64,000 nt of DNA from Agrocybe praecox (GCA_964017145.1 OZ024852.1:310001-374000); one strand, 5' to 3'; counted from the first letter of the stretch, positions 23,160-35,439 are shown. Translations and numbers: made by a program. Notes: generated from the letters alone by a model not told the origin.

Positions 23160-24340
23160 CGCATCTTACCTCCGCTTTTTCGAGATCCCGTTCATTCTCT
23201 TGGTCCGAGTCTGTAGCAAATTCTTTTGTGGTATCAATCTTGATAGAGATGTTTGTAGGTCGCTAGTGATCGTCGAAAGGAAATAAATCATTAGCACATA
23301 CCCCTCGGCAAAAAAGAAAAAGAAAGCTTACCCCTCTGGATGACTTGTGCGTATTTTTAGGGAATTGTGCGAGCGAGAGGTCGCCTCCGCTAGTGGTCAA
23401 CGTATGGATAGCATCGCCAGAGCCACGGATCATTTTTCGCGCGTTCAAAGTGGCCAACAGGGAGTTCGTGTACACTGCACCACAAGTGTAATGAACAGTA
23501 AGTAACAGTAGGCCGCAGCGGACCGACCTTCTGACAGGATGTAACTAAATCAATCACTCACAGCGACCGATACAAAAGAAAAATGCAATGTAGAGAAAGG
23601 TGTTCCCAGCGACGACGATCTAGAACCCTTCTTAGGAGTAAGGAAGAGTAGGACCAGCGAGCGGAACCGTACCGATATGAGAGAAGCGACGGCGCATAAG
23701 CTAAGGAAGAGATTATGAGCCCTTTAGAACAGTGATAGGCTTATTGGAAGGTACTTGCCTAGTCAAGAAGCCAGTGTTGACCGCAAATAGAATCTATAAA
23801 AGAAAGAAATTTTGTTAGCGACTTATCAGAAGACTGATGGGAGTCGCTCGCAGCGTGGAGGAGGACACGTACGAGCTTGTTGATCATGGTATCTGATCTG
23901 AGAGACGGGTATGGGTAAGGATATCATTTCCTGTTTGGATGATAGAGAAAAATCTGCACCTGTGAAATCCGGTGCGAGAAAAGTGTAGCAGAGTGCAAAG
24001 GGTGGCCGCGATAAGTACATCCCCAGCCGCAGCGAGGGCGTTCACCAGAATCGAAAGGTACTATAAGTGAAAGACACGTAAAACAACCGCCTGTAGAATG
24101 ATGAATGATAGTCACCTTGAGCTTCCCGAGCTGTTCGTATGTTTGCATGCGTATCCTAATGTCGAAATGACTTCATCAGACGGGTCATAAGTATGTCGAA
24201 AGGGTTGGCACTTACGACATTGCGGTATAAGCTTTACAGGAACAAGGAGACGGTCAAATTACGAATCTTATTTCGACGGCGAGCATACCGATAACGCAGC
24301 CTGAATATGTCTCGTTAACTACCAGAGGATTCCGGACTTT
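23160..24340 (-). CDS. DUF6534-type fungal membrane protein, probably incomplete
   Basis: Small exons on the minus strand line up with the DUF6534 multi-pass proteins expanded in agaricomycetes. In order: RNKIRNLTVSLFL, QTYEQLGKLK, YLSILVNALAAAGDVLIAAT with LCTLLHFSRTGFH, DTMINKL, LFAVNTGFLT, NTFLYIAFFFCIGR, then YTNSLLATLNARKMIRG and SLAQFPKNTHKSSRG. The tail is NISIKIDTTKEF followed by a charged stretch. Splice signals fit at most joints. The N-terminal transmembrane segments are not recognised upstream of 24.3 kb, so the gene may be truncated at its 5' end. The function of DUF6534 proteins is unknown to me; they have a receptor-like topology. The 3' tail recurs inverted at 27.66 kb. Confidence 0.7.
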
Positions 24341-24568
24341 AATGACGAGACGTACCGAATTCTCCGAGTACAAGTATGGCCTGCGACTCTGATTACAACT
24401 CTGTGGCTGGTCTAGCGAATTGGAGGAGGCTTACCACGGCACCCGTTAATATCTTGCTGCGACCGCTCACTAACAAGAAAAAAGTTAGCACGCAAAAAAG
24501 ATTGCAAAGAAAGAAAGGCCAAGTACATCGCCACACACGCATAGTTAAAAAGCTACAAGTTCAATTAA

Positions 24569-24937
24569 TCAAAAGTAAAATACAAGAAACGCCACTTCTC
24601 GTACCTCTGGACGAGAAATGCGGTCAAACCCTGTATAATTGATATTAATGAGCCTGAGTATGATCGCACGCGAGTAAAGCTTTACATTGAAGATGACTTC
24701 GACCTAGACGAAGACGACTTTAGCGAGACCTTCTCGAGAGAAACGTATTGGGACATTACAATCATGCTCCTGGATGATCATCGAACACGCGCGGGGGTGA
24801 GCTCAACCTTTCATCTCGGGGCGAAGAATATTAACGGACCAGACGATTCTATCGAGTTCAGCAGCATTTCCCCAGCCACTGACAACGTATGTGTATACTT
24901 CGAGAACAAAAAAGTTAATCAGGAGTTCCCATCATAG
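24569..24937 (+). pseudogene. Unrecognised coding fragment in the centre of the duplication
   Basis: An open frame of 122 codons without a good start reads FSYLWTRNAVKPCIIDINEP, YIEDDFDLDEDDF, TYWDITIMLLDD and SIEFSSISPATDN, then meets a GTATGT donor-like site. The composition is protein-like (acidic clusters, hydrophobic alternation), but I cannot assign it. It may be an internal exon of a gene broken by the rearrangement. Confidence 0.4.
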
Positions 24938-27659
24938 TTGGGTAGCCGGGCATACCTGTATGGGAGATGAGAATCTCATGGACAGTGTCGAAGAGCATCA
25001 CCGCTGCGACCTATTAGTCGAATCAGACCTGGGATCAAACACAAGCGATGTATTGGTTTACTCACCAGGTACTTTAACCATGGATCTGTTTGATGTGTGA
25101 AGTAATACCAGGCTTGCACAATCGATACTGGTAATAGTACGTCAATCCGGTGCAGGAGTGCCTAACGTCTGATCTGCTAACCTCCGTGCAATCTTTTGTG
25201 CAATGTGTTAATTCAAAAATCGGAGAAATACGATGGCTTTGCTCACAGCGACGCTACCACAAGTCCTACGAATGCTGCTCCAAATCTAGAAGAAAAAACT
25301 CATGAGAAAAGGCCCGGCATATAGGAGGTTATCGCACGTGTTATCAAGAACGAAATGAGTGGCCATTATGTAAAAGAAAAAGACAAAGAAAAAGAGAGTA
25401 AGTTGACGCGAAGAAAGAGGTCGGGAAAACTGGGAAAGGAACGAAAGACGATGAAGTGAACGGTGTTGTCCAAGTTATATCAAAATCTCAGGCGCGTCCG
25501 GTTCTAAAAAAGCTAAAGAGAGAGAGATTTTGACACTCGGGGACGGTGTCAACGCCATTGGTAAGAAGCCGTGCTCACCCTGCAGAAGCTTGAATTACGC
25601 TTCGAGAACTCAAGATGGGCTCTGGACAATGTCTGCCGCCACATCCCGACTCTAGTTAATTCTGACCTGGAGGATCCGCGAGTTGATGAGCCGAGTTCGA
25701 AGTCCCAAATCCAGGGGTCAGGGTTTCCTTGCCAGCCAGGTCAGAAACCGTTGTCTAAGTTGTTCTTAAAAACAAATATCCATTGTTCGGCGTGTCTGAA
25801 CGATGGGAAAAAAGGGCGCTGAAAAGACATGGAATGTTCTGTGAGCTAATATATCACATATAGCCTTTGAATTAGGGTCTGCCTCGTGCGACTTGATTGA
25901 CTAGAGGAATTAAGCAGGCGCTTCCGGAAGTCTTCGAAGCGTACACATGATGAAATCCTGACGGTGCTAAGACAGCCCAAAATGACAATGAGCTAGGATT
26001 ACAAGTAATTGCTCACTTTCGCACAAGAATGACGCTGGTCACTGTGCGCTGGGAGAACTGAAGGTTCATTCGTGAACGTCGTAAGCAAGAGCAAACCCCA
26101 ACTTGTCCCCAACTTGTCCCAACACATAAGGTGCAACGGACTTTACATTAATTCTGATTCCGACATGAAATCTTGGAAGTCCGCTCGCTTATTCCTTACA
26201 TCCTTACCACGTCAACGAATACCACATAATTACTACCCTCAATGATAAGCTCTACGTGAGAGGGACCACTGTAAGAACAAAAACTGATCACTTGTAAGAT
26301 TATTTTTTTTGAAATCAAGTCGCCTATATAACGCTATCACCACGTGCTAATTACCTTCGTTCCTAGGAAAATTAGAAGTTTCGAATGAACGGCCTTTGCA
26401 AGGCTTCGCCGTCCTGAAGATTTACGCGACAATTGTGTTGCTAATCTACGAAGGTAAGTCTTATTTTTTGACGGCTCCGAAGGAGTTACTTAACTGGTAC
26501 ATAAAATTTTATAAGCAGGATGCGTTGTTCAGCTAATTCAATCGCTAAATACAATAATCTAGACCTGTCCTTTCTCAGACCCCAGCTAATCATTTGCTTG
26601 TGTAGCAGCGTGGACTCAGTACGACATCAGCCGCTTAAATAACTTCTGACCGGAGCGGGAATGAGCACACTTACTTAGAAGGTCCTTACGCGCGTTTGTT
26701 ATTTTCAATAGGGCTGAAATTTTGACCTTTCTACCCGACTGTCCGCGGATTCTTCAGCTTCAGATCCCGTCGGTTGGTCCATCAATATGTCGACTTCGTA
26801 TTTATATTGAATTCTGCTGCCTGCACGGTTACCCGCCAATTTCTATCGCTCCGCACTGCTCTTATTAAATATCATGAAGATGATTTATGAAGTAGAAGAA
26901 TATCTCGCAACGTCCATGGGTACACGGGGACGAGAACGGGGACGCTGACGAGACGAGGCCAGAGGAAGAAAGCGCTTCTGACACTGTGTGCGCACAACAT
27001 CCGTATTTCAACCGCTTGCAAATTGTAATCACACACTAGCGGCGGGGATTATTCGTCAAACAAGATTACGGGCTTCCTTGAATTCTAATTCCTGTAACAG
27101 GACTATCTTTTATCTTATCTCACTCCACGACACCACATTGTAACATATTCTCCCAGAAATTTTCAGATGCAAATCATGTATCGTGGAAATACTACGCGGC
27201 ATATATATTACTCTCTCCGCTATCAACACACAGATATATGCGATTACTCGAGATCCCCTTCGCCGTCCAAAACCTGGCGGTATGGCATACATAGAGGTTA
27301 AGAAAGAAAAGGGCAAAGGGATGTTAATCGAACAAAATGCTATAAGACTTCGTGGAAAGACCTATCAGGTGGATGGGATGATTCTTACGAATTCCAGGAA
27401 TATCCTCGGCAAACGCGACGGCTGAATTCCTGTTTCCGTTTTAATTAGCAACGTTTGAAGAATTTCTTTGAGTATAAGAGAATGACGAGACAGTGGACTT
27501 GCTGCTCTAAATGCCCAGTCGAGGCCTCTTATAAGATAAAATGCCGTTGATAATTCGGGTCTATGGGTTCTTCACTGGTAAGCATCGAGCTATATCGTGT
27601 ATAATAAAACCCCGGACTCACCCTAGAAAACCATTTTATCAGTTTTGAAGCGAATATAT
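24938..27659. other. Central region between the inverted arms, no clear gene
   Basis: About 2.7 kb with no matched counterpart in the window. Short frames at 25571-25822 (contains PCSPCRSLN-type Cys residues in another frame) and 27183-27425 (Lys-rich) are open but unrecognised. I see no RNA gene or transposon ends. This would be the spacer around which the arms are inverted. Confidence 0.45.
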
Positions 27660-27760
27660 GGTAACCGGGTGCTATTCATGCGTTGACCACTAGCAACAGC
27701 GAGCTCTCCCTCGCACAATTCCCTAAAAATGCAGGCAAGTCATCCAGAGGGCTATGTTTA
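27660..27760 (+). pseudogene. DUF6534 3'-tail relic, right arm
   Basis: Reads ALTTSNSELSLAQFPKN then AGKSSRG, matching the tail segment of the DUF6534 gene at about 23.35-23.42 kb in reverse. Upstream exons are missing and the sequence jumps directly to the part matching 22.80 kb. It marks the inner limit of the right arm. Confidence 0.7.
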
Positions 27761-27837
27761 GATATCTTTTGTTTTTCCCCCTTCTTTCAAATGTACAGAA
27801 TTTATCGAAGGGAAATTCTTGTCCTTGCAAGCGATAA

Positions 27838-27960
27838 TGTCATGATTATAAGTTTAACCACTAAAGCCTTCGCCGACGCTTCTAGCGCGCGCGGTCTGAT
27901 CATCATGGACACTCGAGGGAACGTCAAGGGATCCGTGGCGCAGCTTGACCTAGGTTTGGT
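27838..27960 (+). promoter_or_regulatory. Conserved upstream element of copy E'
   Basis: Mirror of 22410-22528, containing GTCATGATTATAAG, TTCTAGCGCGCGCGGTC and TGATCATCATGGACAC. It lies about 170 bp before ATG 28127. Confidence 0.5.
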
Positions 27961-28126
27961 AGAATGTGATAAGCGTAAACCACATACATACCTCATGTTG
28001 GGTAAAGATTTTTTTAAAAAGATAGGCGACCTGTCGAGTTTTTCGCTTACATTAGTGCGGCTTACTTGTAAGTTGAACTCTCTTAATTACCTCGCTGTAC
28101 ACCTACTCGTCCAGATATCGATTGCC

Positions 28127-29404
28127 ATGGAAGAGTCAACAGGTATGTAGGGCTTGCGTTTTTTCCTAGACGATATTGATGGATGGTTAGGTCTCTTATG
28201 GTGCAATCCTCTGAAGAGGGAAGCAAGCAAAGGTGAGTATCGATATGCAGTAAGCGGCCAAGTCTCTAGTAATGTTGCCAGAACTTGGGGGAGCGCGTTC
28301 CGCCTCCTCTCCCTACGAGAAAGCCCTCTCGGTCCTTCGAGGAACTAGAAATACATTGTCCGACTCTATTTAAGCCACCAAGAGACTTCACAGCGATTCT
28401 CTCCCCCACTTCATTCGGTGTCGCCCAGCGCCTTCATGGAGAGCTGGTCGAACACCAGTTTTATGGATTTGACCTCCGCGAGGATGGTCAAACTCTACCA
28501 GGCACCGGTTATACACCCGACGTGCGATACAATGACCAAGAGCTCGCAAGAGTTCAAAGGTGAGCTCTCGTCATGAGTCGCGAGCCATTCATTAACATTT
28601 TGTAACAAGGTCGTTCGTAGTCCCCAACATGACCGCCAGACGGATGAGGCACAAGCGCAAAATCACCAAGTTGGTGAAGCACAGCCCAAGAGGAATAGCC
28701 AGTCTGCTGTACAACCTTTACAGGTGCAAGTGCCCTGGGTACACGCAAGACATCTACCTCTTCCTCCTTCTCTTCCTCGTTATCCACATCGTCGTGGTTT
28801 TCCACGGTGGACGTCGTTCCTGAGGGTCTCTTCCACCTAATACCGTCAATAACATGTTATGTAGAGCTTTCCATCGGTCATGAAGATAGTCAATAGTAAG
28901 TCCCAAATCATGAATCTAGCTGATCGTCGTCTCCTTTCGAATTCCTGAGAATAGAAAAACAGCGAATGAAATCAGTAAGTCTCGTCACTCGTGAAGCTTT
29001 GTGTCAGAATATTGGGTTTACGCGTCTAGGCGCACGTGCCTAAATTACATAATCTACCTAATTTGTACATTCGCCTCGCTTAATATAACCCACTGCTTCG
29101 TCCGTCACTACTTCATTGGTCCGCGTTTTCACCCCGGTCTCCGTCTCGTCGGTCAGCTTTCCCTTCGTTCGGGCTTCTATTTCTGACACTTTGAAGTTCT
29201 ACCTGTGTCTTATAGCTTCATTTTATGTAGCCTTTCGTATTTCAAGAACATCGCCGGAAAGTCATAAGGGGTTGCAATTAGATGGTGGGAGGGAGGAAAA
29301 GTTATTTCGAATTTCGATTCTTTTTGGGATTAAGTACATTGCATGAACTGGAATCAGTCGCTCGGTACTTGCTGATCCCGGAGCCGGCATGTTCTTTTTG
29401 TTAA
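28127..29404 (+). pseudogene. ELARVQR-family copy E' (frameshift near the end)
   Basis: Mirror of E: ATG 28127 MEESTG, an exon with LLWCNPLKREASKG, then LGGARSASSPYEK, LHGELVEHQFYGFDLREDGQ and QELARVQR. The stretch at 28.4-28.9 kb is almost identical to 21.5-22.0 kb in reverse. In the last exon, ATTGCATG replaces E's ATTACACATG, a net loss of two bases. The frame closes as GIKYIA and the RYLLIPEP box (29373-29401) is read out of frame. The gene could still make a protein lacking the last 20 or so residues. Function unknown. Confidence 0.6.
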
Positions 29405-29839
29405 TTACCTATCGTTTTTTTCTGTTTGTTTCGACATCAACACACTTACTGTGCATTAAAAGTAAGTCTAAGCACACATCCACGATAATCCCTGCATCTG
29501 AAAGTGAAAAAGTCGAAACGGATGTAACTACCAGTTTTCCAAAACTATCTGCGGACGCGGCGCGGCGCCTAACTTCAAGGTGACAATTAACGCGATAATT
29601 TAACGTTCTAACTACAACGTAAAAAGAAAATCAATATGTACTTTGCTGGTATCATTCCACCCTTAAATTTGTATATAAATAGCGGGTCAAGAAATATGTC
29701 CAAATTATTTTGATTTTCTCCAGAGTCAACATAGCCCGGACATGGTCATCGTCAACTGTCGCTTTGAATAACGGACCAAAGAGCGATTGCCTACAGAGAA
29801 GAACATCATTACCACAACGTACTAATTAAAGGCCACATC
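29405..29839. other. Spacer between E' and the SDR relic
   Basis: Mirror of 20.76-21.21 kb; AT-rich, no gene. Confidence 0.5.
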
Positions 29840-29950
29840 GGCATATACGAACACCTATCGAAGAGAACATCAGAGAATATATACCCAGAATCAACCCAGA
29901 ATTCCTATCACATTATGACCTGGTGCTTACAGTCTGCCATACTGTAAAAA
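29840..29950 (-). pseudogene. SDR last-exon relic upstream of copy D'
   Basis: Reverse-strand match to the relic at 20640-20757, with the ACTGTAAGCACC donor region near 29940 and the decayed last exon near 29850. It is head-to-head with D', as in the left arm. Confidence 0.55.
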
Positions 29951-30018
29951 ATGGAGCTACCAAGGATGTGTTGAATCAGGTTACTTAATTTATTTGGATA
30001 GGAAATTTGTTTTCTTGC

Positions 30019-30130
30019 TCGTAACCACCAAAGCCTTTGTTAATCAGACCCCAAATTCTAGCGCGTTCAATCTGATCATCATTGAGTGTGTGAGGGAAAT
30101 CTGTCAATCCGTGGTAGTGCTTAGCCTAAG
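30019..30130 (+). promoter_or_regulatory. Conserved upstream element of copy D'
   Basis: GTAACCACC, TTCTAGCGCGTTCAATC, TGATCATCAT and CTGTCAATC occur in order about 220 bp before ATG 30348, matching the D element. Confidence 0.5.
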
Positions 30131-30347
30131 TTTAGCAATACGTTCCGAAGAACAACGTACTTATGTTGTCGTTATTCACGTTAGGGACAAAGTAGGCACG
30201 ACGCTTGCCTTGGATTTTCTCACCGAACGGAGACGAGTGGAGATCAGAATTAGATAGGCGACCTGTCAAATTTTGGTTTATATTAGCTCGGCCTTGGAAT
30301 TTGAACCATCTTGAGTACCCCTTTGTACCTTCACTCCGTATCGAGGG

Positions 30348-31971
30348 ATGGATGGTCCACCAGGTATGAACTTTCGCGATCTCGGGGAGGCTGAGGGATA
30401 GCTACTGATACAAATGGATGTTTATCTCTGTCAGGTCTCAATCCTCGAAAGAGGAAGGCAAGCGACGGTGAACATAGAAATTCATTGGCCTTCACATCTT
30501 TTAGTTATGCGATATGGCCAGATCCCGGAGAGCAGCGCGCTCCTCCTCCGATACCCAGCTGGGACCCAGGGCCATTAGAACCTCAGTCTCATACACCAAC
30601 CTCCGCTATACTGTAGAATGCGGCATTCCATCCATTTACTTTACCCACGTTCCATGACGTAGCCCACCTCCATCACGGAGAGCTGGGTGAAAACCAAAGT
30701 GATTTGTCTGACCTCTACGAGGATGGTCAGATTCCATTGCGCACCGGTCCTTCGACCGAGATGCGAAACCTGGACCACGAACTCTGCAGAGTTCAAAGGT
30801 ATGTGTGGCTTCAACCCAGCTCGCATGATGAATCGAGATTGAAGCTACAGGAACAGGCCAACCATATCCAATGACCCCATCGTCCCCACACGAGTGTGTG
30901 GGCTTGTACAGTCCTTCGCTCCCATCCTAGTGCCCGAAGTAGCAGCAGAGCCTCTGCTTCCTGAAGCTGCCGGCAACCTGAACAGCGGCATATTCCAGAA
31001 CCCCACCGTCCCAAGACAAGATGGCCACCACTTCCCTGTGCCGGGATATCATGAGGACATCGATAGGGAACCCAGCGACCAGTCTGTCACTCCCATTCCA
31101 ATACCCATAGTTGCGGACAGCAACAACACAGTCGCAGTGGAGCCTGACCACACTGAGTGGGAGAGCCAGTACCATTCGGTTTCCCCTCAGTCCGATAGGG
31201 TACTTTGGCCATATGCACCGTCGTCATCCATCGCAGTCGAGCAGGAGATCAGGGAGGAACGGGGGACTCAGCGGGAGGCATATCCACCTCATTCAGATGG
31301 AGCACTTTATGCACCACCACCTTCGTCTTCATCCTCGACGTCCGGCTGGGCAGATACAGTGCCAAGGTACCGCCCGGTATTTCCACATCCAAACCTGCTC
31401 TTTGATTCATCATCACCAATCACCACCAGCACCACCAGCAGCAGTTCCTCGTCGTCGTCGTCGTGCTGGACCACAACGATCACCATCCCCGAGGTCTGGG
31501 ATCCAGTACCCATGAAATACTTGATCCCGCGGTCGAAAATGACCACCAGACGATATCGAGTACAGTGCACCGAGGACGAAATCGAGGATGATTTAGAGTC
31601 GTATGTGTCTTATCGATATTCCCTAATACTTCACTCATCGCGGTCATCTTGTAGTGTCGTCCATATTACGAAGGATAGGAAGAAATACTTGGGAATGAGC
31701 AAGGTTAGTAATTTCCGAGGCGTTCAGTGATATTTGCTCACCTATTAGTTTGCATTTTCGTCAGGAGATTCCTACGAATATCGTTGGTGAGAAAGGAGAA
31801 GTATGGCAACCCGCAGTCGAAGGATTTGGGAAGGATTGGGATTTAGATTTTGCCTATATTTCTGGACATGTGACCTCTCGGCCGGTACTTTCTGATCCCG
31901 GAGCCGGTCCCTCAAATATTACTGCTCAGGCTGCACAACGTCTTCTTGATATTCACTTTAATTTCATGTAA
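30348..31971 (+). CDS. ELARVQR-family gene, copy D'
   Basis: ATG 30348 begins MDGPP, followed by an exon with LNPRKRKASD. The third exon holds PSWDPGPLEP, LHHGELGENQSDLSDLYEDG and DHELCRVQR without the 14-bp duplication seen in D. The long fourth exon contains GYHEDIDREPSD, EWESQYHSVSPQSD, a serine run with PITTSTTSSSSSSSSS, and RRYRVQCTEDEIEDDLES. The final exons give KDRKKYLGMSK, EIPTNIVGEKGEVWQPAVEG and FAYISGHVTS. Compared with C, one extra base before the RYFLIPEP box moves it out of frame, so the protein ends HFNFM at 31971. A stop close to the end of exon 3 (near 30619) needs checking by exact splicing. Function unknown. Confidence 0.55.
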
Positions 31972-31999
31972 ATCAATAATAAATCAATAACTTTAACTT

Positions 32000-32640
32000 A
32001 CACAGTTACACCATCGTTGTCAGATCCCTCGCTGTCAGACTGAGCAGCAGTTTCGCCCCGCCAAAATCAGTTGATTTATCCACCGTCCTTGGCTAGCGCA
32101 GCGTATTCGTCGTCGCCGTCATCTTCGTTGGCCGGCGCCTTGGATTATTCGTCGGCGTTGTCGTCGTGCATGGGAATCGTTCCTCCCCGAGGTCGTCTTC
32201 CCTGCACTTCCCCAGTATTTTGCGCCGCCTCACGAAAGCCACCCAGGACGTTACTGGCTAACCAGCATTAAGCATGAAGATGAAAACGACCTGCAGTCGT
32301 ATGTATCTTATCAGTATTCCTCGAATATCTTATTTTAGTTTCGTACGTCCCATTTCGATTATTATCAAAGAACAACAACTAGGATCGAACGAAGTTAGTA
32401 CATTTCATGTACTTCAGTTATCATTGATGTACCTGTGTCTAGTCGTTCTATTTTCTTCGAAGTTCAATCCAGATGGTGGGGCTTGATTCGATGGGAAGCG
32501 CAGTGGGAAGATTGTCCTTTATTCCAATTTATTTCATTATTTTTTGTACATGTGACTCGCGTTCGCTACTTTCTGATGCTGGACCCGGCTTCGTGCTCTT
32601 TGTATGGTTTTTTTTCTCCTTGATATTAATATTTTGACTG
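32000..32640 (+). pseudogene. ELARVQR-family copy C'' (3' remnant)
   Basis: Occupies the mirror position of C but keeps only the end. It reads GALDYSSALSS and GIVPP, which match the end of the Ser-rich exon, with a frameshift before the acidic segment at about 32.27 kb. The last exon region then gives IRWEAQWEDC and HVTRVRYFLMLDPASC, the conserved C-terminal box. The start, NLS-like exon and ELARVQR box are gone. Confidence 0.65.
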
Positions 32641-33225
32641 TTGTGTTCCGAGTCCAACTTCGAATCAACGAAACACCCCAGATGAAAATTGAAATAAAGC
32701 GTCATACCGATGTGTCAGCCGTTATCGACGCTCGAATCAAAGGATGACGTCACGCGACGTTCACGACAGCCGTTAACTGATTCTAGAGTGTAAACATAGG
32801 TGATATTTCCGTGAAGGGTTTTCTACTCAGAGAACAAAAAAAAATTAGGATTAATCAGTGTCTCTAAACGCAGATAGCTCAAACGTTTAACCACACCGAT
32901 GCTCGTACCCTTTATTCTTCGCGTCGTACCATATAATTATCGATTTGTTTTCTTCCACGGAATTTTTTTCTGTGCTTCCGAGCTATATGTCATGATTGTA
33001 ACAACGAGCAGACCTTTCTAGCGCATGGAAAGTAATCTGTCAATCAATTGCACAATTTTGGTAAACTGCAGGCACACACTATTTCCTCACTCAACGGAGA
33101 CGGGTAGAGATCAAAATAGTTACGCGACCTGTTGATTTTGGTTTTGTATTAGAGTGGCTCAAATTATTATTATTTTCACTTACCTCGTTGTACATCGACG
33201 TCAAGTTCGTCAGCCATCGAGTGCG
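32641..33225. other. Spacer C''-B' with B' upstream element
   Basis: Mirror of 13.29-13.88 kb. The shortened conserved element (GTCATGATTGTAAC..TTTCTAGCGC) is at about 32991-33070. No gene is seen. Confidence 0.5.
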
Positions 33226-34492
33226 ATGGACTTTTCAGCATCAGGTACGTCAAATTTCTTCAAAGACGTGACATGGCTAGTAATATATGTTCTTCTCTTT
33301 GTTAGGGTTGGGTTGGAGTCCTAAGAAGAGGAAGACGGATGAGGGTGAGTGTTGATACAGATATTCCACGCGCCGCAGAATCATAAGGATTCCGCCAGAA
33401 CTCGAAGAGCAGCGTCTCCCGCCGCCGCCTCCGATGTGAGACGGAGAACCCCTGCCACCTTCACCTCTTTTTCTTCCCGGGACTTTCATGCCATTTAACT
33501 CTCCACCCTTCCTCAACATCGCCCAGTTCCATCACGAGCTGGGCAAATGCCGCAGTGATTTATCTGACCTCCGCGAAGATGGTCATGTTACAACAGGGAT
33601 CGGCCTCTCGACCGAGGCACCCCCGTTTGACCACGAACTCGCAAGAGTTCAAAGGTACGTGTGGCTTCAACCAGCCCGAGTGATCTGTACTGGGACGGAT
33701 GTTGTAGGAGTAGGTCGTTTTTCCTGCCCCATATCGATTCAAAACACAATGTCCTTGGATACACCCAAGAGATGACTGAAGAAAAGAGCAGCGAGTTTCT
33801 TTATGAGACCTCACTCCCGAAGCACGCAGACCCTAACAATCCTGCATGGTCAACCGACGAGGAGCAGGCGGGGAATACTTCGCTTTTTGCCCATCCCAAC
33901 GCACCCCATTATCCATCGGCATCACCCTCGTCCCCGTCCACGCTTGCTTTGTGGAACGGGCAGCCATACCGTCCAGGTCCATCTGATCCTAACCCCAATG
34001 ACTATCCGTCATCGTCGTCCACACGAAGATACCTTCGCTAGGCTCAGAGCCATATTACCATCCCCAGCACCAGCACCAGCACCTCGTACCAGTCGAAGGT
34101 ACATACCAAAGACGATTTGCGGTCCTACCCGATATCGCACATATCGATGAGCACGAGATGGATTCGTACTTGTGCCATATCAATATTCCTCCAGCGTACA
34201 TGGCTAATCATTCTCTTTTAGTTGGCTTTTATGAAGTCTCGTGTATTCGTTCTCGGTGGCTTACCTGTGTCCTTTAGCTCCATTTCCCTCTGGAATTGAG
34301 CTTGCAATGAGCCTAGATGGCGAGAACGAGGTGTTTACGATTAGATATGAGCCGCAGTGGGAAGAAGGCAAAGTTATTTCGAATCTCGATTTCTTTTGGG
34401 AACGCATCACATGCGTCGATACTTTTTGCTGCCGGAACCGGCCAAGCCTTTCCGTAACTTCCGTTCGCTACTTATTGCTGTTTTTTCTTTGA
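33226..34492 (+). pseudogene. ELARVQR-family copy B' (premature stop)
   Basis: ATG 33226 begins MDFSASG, followed by an exon with LGWSPKKRKTDEG and the third exon with LEEQRLPPPPPM. There TGG of B is TGA (near 33437), stopping translation. Beyond the stop the exon is otherwise intact: HHELGKCRSDLSDLREDGH and HELARVQRYV. The fourth exon is close to B (SEFLYETSLPKHADPNNPAW). The last exon keeps the open form that B has lost: MSLDGENEVF, IRYEPQWEEGKVISNLDFF, ending at 34492, although the RYFL box itself is altered to VDTFCCRNRP. B and B' therefore carry different lesions. Confidence 0.65.
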
Positions 34493-35029
34493 ATCTTTAC
34501 ATATGTAATATCTTTTTTGGACATTGATTGAACTAAATTCAGGCTTCCTATGCACGACGACCTGGGCACTTTTTTTCTTTTGTTTTTGAAAAAAAGTCGA
34601 AATCTATTTGCGGTCGCGACGCGACTGCTATTACTACATTCCAATTTCGTGAAAGAACAGGCGCAGTATTAGAAATTAGATAAGTTTGCACGACAGCGAA
34701 CACAGTGTTGGAATAATCGGGGTAAATACAAGCGCACCACGAAGTGGTCACTTGATAGCCGCAGATTATCTCGAGGAGATAATCTACATTTCATTCTTAT
34801 ACTATTGACATTTGGTGGCATATTATGTGCCACTATCCCTTGTTTTATTTGATTTTCTCCTTATTACTTTGTAGCTACATATTTTGTATTTATACTAAGA
34901 CCCGGTCATTTTAACACACAGAAGTCTTTCAGGAAATTGGTTAAGGTCTGCCGTCCCTTGTAGCCATTCTCGGTTCTTTCAGTGAAAAAAGAACAATATT
35001 CCGCGTGTACGCGAATTAAAAGCTTGCCA
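34493..35029. other. Spacer B'-SDR relic
   Basis: Mirror of about 11.68-12.07 kb in part (Lys/Leu-rich frames on both strands). No gene is seen. Confidence 0.45.
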
Positions 35030-35410
35030 ATACGCACTGGTCGATGATCTCGCGTCTTAATAAGGCCGCATATGTACAACGTCAGATAAATATTTTCTAA
35101 ATTCCTGTCGCGTCAATGCCTGGTGCTTACGGTCGGCGTCACTGACGCTAACTAGAGCTCAGCAACGTCAACTGGTAGGAAATGAACCTGTACATAATAT
35201 GAATATGTTACCTCGACACCGTCACCTTGCACACCGAGGGCCTGTTGCATTAGTGAGCAATCAAGTGTAAGTGATGGCCTCAAAATATTATGATCATGTA
35301 CAGAACACTCATACATGTCCGTGCCAATGGGCCCAGGAGCATATACATTGACGTTGATTCCATATTTTTCCCATCCTGGGGATGCCGCCTGTGTCAAGCC
35401 TCGCACAGAG
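35030..35410 (-). pseudogene. SDR fragment, right arm
   Basis: Reads GLTQAASPGWEKYGINVNVY then GPIGTDM, followed by a donor, MQQALGVQGDGVE and a last-exon remnant near 35.06 kb. It is the mirror of 11.29-11.68 kb and head-to-head with A'. Confidence 0.8.
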
Positions 35411-35439
35411 GATTTCGTCGTTGGATAGCTCGCGAGAAA

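Noticed and set aside
25680..25720. tRNA-like B-box (GTTCGAAGTC)
   Set aside because: No matching A box or cloverleaf around it.
28554..28805. Antisense ORF in E', also open in E (21554-21874)
   Set aside because: It lies opposite the family's fourth exon. Its conservation follows from the near-identity of E and E', and it has no start context or homologue.
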